DNA from: JAAFIP01 sp043747295
GTDB taxonomy: Bacteria > Pseudomonadota > Gammaproteobacteria > Burkholderiales > Burkholderiaceae_C
Direction of reading: 5' to 3'
Length of the DNA: 17,811 nucleotides
Assembly (NCBI GenBank): GCA_043747295.1
Contig: JAYTPK010000104.1
Span: forward strand, 1-17,811
Shown piece by piece: positions 14,842 through 17,811 of this stretch. Below the pieces are notes generated by a model, which was not told the origin of the DNA, searched no databases, and was given only the letters and a program-made list of their open reading frames with translations. The position numbers and the translations under genes were made by a program. Every line of letters starts with the position of its first letter. Position 1 is the first letter of the stretch.

Positions 14842-14847
14842 TATAAT
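14842..14847 (+). promoter_or_regulatory. Perfect -10 hexamer 6 nt before the small His-rich gene
   Basis: TATAAT is followed by TTTTTG and then ATG 14854, the same geometry as hemA. It gives the inserted cassette its own possible promoter after prmC. No -35 is evident. Confidence 0.5.
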
Positions 14848-14853
14848 TTTTTG

Positions 14854-15231
14854 ATGTTTTCATATGTACACTCACGTTTAAGCTTGAGTATTGGTACGGG
14901 TTGGATGTTTCTTGCGCTGCTAATGCAGACCATGTCCATGCTAAGCCCTTACGGGGTTGGGCAGAGCGCTGGTGATATGGTCAACGGTCTTATTCATGTT
15001 CAGCAAATTGACCATCACCACCATGATGATTCATCTGTGCATATTGAAGAAGCACTTGCCATAGAAACTCACCACCATGCACCATCAGGTTTACAAACTT
15101 TAGGCATAGTGACGGCTACCTTAACTCAATCAAGCGTTGCAGCCCCTGTAGCGCCGAAGGTTGGAAAAATGCCCATATATGCGCAGCCTTGGATTGACGG
15201 TTGGTTACGCCCACCGAAAAACCTGATCTAA
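14854..15231 (+). CDS. Small His-rich envelope protein (CzcI-like layout)
   Basis: 125 residues. An N-terminal hydrophobic segment (about residues 11-30) could be a signal peptide or anchor. A His-rich middle follows (IDHHHHDDSSVH, then ETHHHAP) and a C-terminus ending WIDGWLRPPKNLI. I do not recognise a family with certainty; short secreted His-rich proteins ending in an RPP-like motif often accompany Co/Zn/Cd efflux genes (CzcI-like). The histidine clusters suggest binding of Zn, Co, Ni or Cu in the periplasm. I chose ATG 14854 over upstream in-frame starts because those overlap the prmC end and would put a charged stretch before the signal. A perfect TATAAT lies 6 nt upstream. Confidence 0.7.
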   Translation: MFSYVHSRLSLSIGTGWMFLALLMQTMSMLSPYGVGQSAGDMVNGLIHVQQIDHHHHDDSSVHIEEALAIETHHHAPSGLQTLGIVTATLTQSSVAAPVAPKVGKMPIYAQPWIDGWLRPPKNLI

Positions 15232-15391
15232 AACTGTCTGCACCTGCTGTACAAGATGCAAGGGCAGATACCCATATCGTTACTGCGTGCGCATCGACTG
15301 CCGCGGTAATCGCACGAATTAATTTTTGCTCGGGCATGCATAGCATCTGGGCTATTGGTTCAGCATATTTATTTTTGAAATCAATCCACTT

Positions 15392-16180
15392 ATGAAAATC
15401 AAATCGAGTTGGCTTTATGCCTTAATTTTTCTATGCCTCCTACCCGCACTGGCCTCGGCACACGGTATCTCACTAGATGATCGCCAACGCATGCTTGATG
15501 GCGGCTACATGCTGTACATCGGGTTAGGTGCCAGCCACATGCTCACGGGTTACGACCATTTATTGTTTTTGTTCGGGGTGGTTTTCTTCCTCAGCACGTT
15601 CAAAGACATTACCAAATTCGTAACCATCTTTACACTGGGGCATTGCATCACGCTGATATTTGCAACGTACTACAAAATTACTTGGAACTACTACCTTATC
15701 GATGCCATTATTGCCATTAGCGTGATTTACAAAGGGTTTGACAATAACGCTGGTTTTCAGAAGTATTTCGATATGAAATCACCCAGCTTGTTATGGGCAG
15801 TGTTTGGTTTTGGTTTATTGCATGGTTTTGGGCTGTCAACGCGCTTGCAGCAATTACCGTTAGGAGATGACAACGTCAGCATGTTAATACGCATCTTGAG
15901 CTTTAATTTGGGCGTTGAAATAGGCCAGATTGCAGCTTTGACGGTGATGGTGGCGTTGCTGGCACTGTGGCGCAATAAACCATCGTTCAAGCGTTTTAGC
16001 TATGTAGCTAATTTGGGTTTGGTTTATGCCGGTGTGTATTTGCTATTTATGCAGTTGCATGGCTACCAGCATGATGCTGACCCCAATAGCTTTCGCTTTG
16101 CGCAGCAAGAGCATATGCATGCACACGAGGACATGGATATCAACAACACACAGGACAAAAGCCGCGATACGTTGAAATAA
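15392..16180 (+). CDS. HupE/UreJ-family membrane protein
   Basis: 262 residues. A cleavable signal peptide (ends LPALASA) leaves HGISLDD as a likely mature N-terminus, putting a free histidine there. About six membrane spans follow with family motifs GYDHLLFLFGVVFF, FTLGHCITLIF, FGLLHGFGLSTRL and FNLGVEIGQ, whose His and Asp residues are the probable metal ligands. The tail is His-rich (EHMHAHEDMD). HupE/UreJ proteins are nickel or cobalt permeases where tested; the substrate here is not known. Its ATG overlaps the TGA of an unassigned frame, and no strong ribosome site precedes it. It belongs to the His-rich cassette. Confidence 0.85.
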   Translation: MKIKSSWLYALIFLCLLPALASAHGISLDDRQRMLDGGYMLYIGLGASHMLTGYDHLLFLFGVVFFLSTFKDITKFVTIFTLGHCITLIFATYYKITWNYYLIDAIIAISVIYKGFDNNAGFQKYFDMKSPSLLWAVFGFGLLHGFGLSTRLQQLPLGDDNVSMLIRILSFNLGVEIGQIAALTVMVALLALWRNKPSFKRFSYVANLGLVYAGVYLLFMQLHGYQHDADPNSFRFAQQEHMHAHEDMDINNTQDKSRDTLK

Positions 16181-16241
16181 TTTACCGTTTTAGTTTAGCC
16201 TTCCATTCATCTTTTTTCACTCAACTTAAAGGATTTTCATC

Positions 16242-16601
16242 ATGAAAAAATTCATCACACTCACTTCGTTTGTTACAACTCTGGTCTGCGCTATGGCTCC
16301 TGTAGCTGCGATGGCTGGTGCAGACAGTAGCTGCCACTTTCATGGCAATAATCCCGCTGCGGAATCGGTAGTTTTAGACTGCGCGGACAAACGCAAAACT
16401 GTCTTGCTTTCCAATGGAAAGCTTGCCCCTACTTGGCAGGGTATTAAGCACGACAAAGCTGAACTGATCGATGGCAAAAATGGTAAAGAATGGAAAATTA
16501 CCTATAAAAATGCTGAGTCCAAAGACAAAGATCAGCAGACTTTGTTTATGTTTTTTACACCATCAGGTAATTTTGTAGCTGCAAACTTTACAGGTAAGTA
16601 A
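16242..16601 (+). CDS. Small periplasmic protein with CHFHGN motif (DUF6488-like)
   Basis: 119 residues. A signal peptide (about 1-25, ending AAMAGA) is followed by DSSCHFHGNNPAAESVVLDC, which holds two cysteines and two histidines, then repeated Lys-rich strands (GIKHDKAELIDGKNGKEWKI) and a C-terminus LFMFFTPSGNFVAANFTGK. I recall proteins like this (DUF6488, name from memory) beside HupE/UreJ genes; no function is known to me. The Cys-His cluster near the mature N-terminus suggests a metal site or a disulfide. ATG 16242 has AAAGGA at good spacing, the strongest ribosome site in the cassette. Confidence 0.75.
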   Translation: MKKFITLTSFVTTLVCAMAPVAAMAGADSSCHFHGNNPAAESVVLDCADKRKTVLLSNGKLAPTWQGIKHDKAELIDGKNGKEWKITYKNAESKDKDQQTLFMFFTPSGNFVAANFTGK

Positions 16602-16622
16602 AGTTTTTATGTTGTATCCACA

Positions 16623-17684
16623 TTGGCCGCTGCTGTGCTGAGCGGCTCTGTAGTGCGCGGCGGGTTGCTGGCTTTACTGGCATCCGCCTTGTTTGGTATT
16701 AGCACGCCATTGGTACAGACTTTTGGCGTTGGTTTGGGGCCATTAAGTACGGCTGCTTTGCTATACGCTGGGGCGGCGCTGGTGGGTGCGCTGCTGCGAC
16801 AACCTGTGCATAACGAGGCCGCACTGGTGCGCGCTGACCTGCCGCGTTTGTTAGCTATGGCGTTTTTTGGTGCCATGCTAGGGCCTGTGTTACTGGCTTG
16901 GGGCTTGCAACGCACCAGTGGCACCAGCGCGTCGCTGATGCTGTCTCTGGAAGCATTTTTTACCGCTGTGCTGGCCTGGTACCTGTACCACGAAACGATG
17001 GACAAGCGGGTGTGGGCTGCTATGGCGCTTTTGTTAGCGGGCGGCGTAGCGCTGATATTTGACCAAGGCCAGCTAGGTAGCTTGGGGCTGCTTGGTCTGT
17101 TAGCCGTCCTTCTGGCCACTGCTGCTTGGGGCGTTGATAACGGTTTGTCCCGTGGGCTGGCTGACAAAGACCCAGGTGCTGTGGTGCTAAGCAAGGCCGC
17201 ATTGGGCGCTACTAGCACCACAGTGCTGGCATGGCTAGCCTCTGAACCACTGCCCAACGCCACCGCCGCACTGGCACTGCTGGCGATTGGCGCTACAGGG
17301 TACGGCCTGAGTTTGCGGTTTTACTTGCTGGCGCAGCGTACCTTTGGCGCTGCGCGTACAGGTTCTGTATTTTCCTTTGCACCGTTTATTGGGGGCGCTG
17401 TGGCCATAGCCCTTGGGGAGCGCGGTATAGGCCCTTTCACGCTATTGGGCGCACTGCTGATGGTCTCTGGCGTGGTGTTGCACTTGGCAGAATCGCACGG
17501 CCATGCACATAAGCACGAGGCACTAGATCACACCCACGCGCATAGCCATGACGATGGTCACCACCTGCACGACCATGCCAACCCAGCCGAATCGTCCGTT
17601 TCGCACAGCCATCAGCACCGCCACGAGCCAATGCACCATACCCATGCGCACGCACCAGACGCGCACCATCAGCACAAGCATTGA
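16623..17684 (+). CDS. EamA/DMT permease with His-rich C-terminal tail
   Basis: 353 residues from TTG 16623. Two EamA repeats give ten membrane spans (first: GLLALLASALFGISTPLVQ; second half starts near LLGLLAVLLATAAWGVDNGL). The final 62 residues form a hydrophilic tail with 24 His in HxH patterns. DMT permeases carry metabolites; the tail argues for a metal ion as substrate or sensor, as inferred for similar His-tailed members. The frame is open from the previous gene's stop, but no ATG occurs; TTG 16623, GTG 16635 and GTG 16653 (with GAGCGG upstream) are all possible, so the exact start is uncertain. The next gene is grxD. Confidence 0.85.
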   Translation: MAAAVLSGSVVRGGLLALLASALFGISTPLVQTFGVGLGPLSTAALLYAGAALVGALLRQPVHNEAALVRADLPRLLAMAFFGAMLGPVLLAWGLQRTSGTSASLMLSLEAFFTAVLAWYLYHETMDKRVWAAMALLLAGGVALIFDQGQLGSLGLLGLLAVLLATAAWGVDNGLSRGLADKDPGAVVLSKAALGATSTTVLAWLASEPLPNATAALALLAIGATGYGLSLRFYLLAQRTFGAARTGSVFSFAPFIGGAVAIALGERGIGPFTLLGALLMVSGVVLHLAESHGHAHKHEALDHTHAHSHDDGHHLHDHANPAESSVSHSHQHRHEPMHHTHAHAPDAHHQHKH

Positions 17685-17700
17685 TGCAAACTTGCCAGTA

Positions 17701-17742
17701 TGTGCACAGGTTGCACAAAAAGTGAAATAATACGGTTATAAA
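17701..17742 (+). promoter_or_regulatory. Putative grxD promoter with overlapping dyad
   Basis: TGTGCA (17701-17706) and TGCACA (17712-17717) form a perfect dyad overlapping TTGCAC (17711-17716), a candidate -35. TATAAA (17737-17742) is a candidate -10, but the 20-nt spacer is long. The gap to the grxD ATG leaves a short leader. Confidence 0.35.
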
Positions 17743-17761
17743 TTTTGAAAGAACCCTGCAT

Positions 17762-17811
17762 ATGAGCGATCCCCAAACCCGCATTGACGAATTAGTCAAA
17801 TCCAACGATGT
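17762..17811 (+). CDS. grxD: Monothiol glutaredoxin, 5' end only (continues outside window)
   Basis: Only 16 full codons are present: MSDPQTRIDELVKSND. This is the conserved N-terminus of Grx4-type monothiol glutaredoxins (MSDxQxRIDxLVKxN), which carry iron-sulfur clusters; the CGFS active site lies beyond the window. The ATG at 17762 is preceded by AAAGAA. The gene is the expected neighbour of prmC in relatives, which supports both the identification and the idea that the cassette before it is an insertion. Confidence 0.75.
   Translation, partial: MSDPQTRIDELVKSND

Noticed and set aside
16607..17263. 218-codon minus-strand open frame opposite the EamA permease
   Set aside because: Composition is Ser/Ala/Pro-rich as expected for the complement of a GC-rich gene; the plus-strand protein is clearly real.

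Overview
The window looks like a chromosomal segment of a betaproteobacterium of the family Comamonadaceae (Rhodoferax, Polaromonas or Limnohabitans-like; the genus cannot be fixed from sequence alone). Reasons: a GGM-tailed GroEL, a hemA-prfA-prmC run with grxD beginning at the right edge, a ugp operon in the order B-A-E-C, and three copies of a short dispersed repeat of a type common in this family. No rRNA, tRNA, CRISPR array or transposase was seen.

Left part (1-4.5 kb): the 3' half of groEL ends at a strong hairpin terminator. An accessory patch follows. On the minus strand lie a Gp49/HigB-type toxin broken by one in-frame amber codon, its HTH antitoxin, and a DUF3592-like membrane protein. 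On the plus strand lies an intact AbrB/PIN (VapBC-type) toxin-antitoxin pair, then a hotdog thioesterase and a YebC-family protein. A DUF805 membrane protein converges on the YebC gene.

Middle (4.5-11 kb): ugpBAEC encodes a periplasmic binding protein, two permeases and an ATPase for glycerol-3-phosphate and related glycerophosphodiesters, with a possible Pho box upstream. ugpE and ugpC are separated by a 240-bp inverted-repeat element whose interior holds a CTTTTT microsatellite. Then come a DUF1439-type lipoprotein and an outer-membrane phospholipase A (pldA). The lipid-related genes may work together in phospholipid breakdown and salvage, but that is inference.

Right part (11-17.8 kb): a small membrane protein diverges from hemA (glutamyl-tRNA reductase), followed by prfA (release factor 1) and prmC (its glutamine methyltransferase). 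Next is a four-gene, histidine-rich envelope cluster: a small His-rich protein, a HupE/UreJ-type membrane protein, a periplasmic protein with a CHFHGN motif, and an EamA permease with a 62-residue tail containing 24 histidines. It sits between prmC and the start of grxD, genes that I recall as neighbours in relatives, so it is probably an inserted metal-handling cassette.

Three themes stand out. (1) Five genes (ugpA, the DUF1439 gene, pldA, hemA, the small His-rich gene) have a TATAAT-like hexamer exactly 6 nt before ATG and little or no Shine-Dalgarno, which suggests leaderless transcripts. (2) Short dispersed repeats are read as protein: one inside a membrane protein, one supplying the hemA stop codon, one in the PrmC linker. 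(3) The His-rich cassette is the best candidate for an undescribed functional system.
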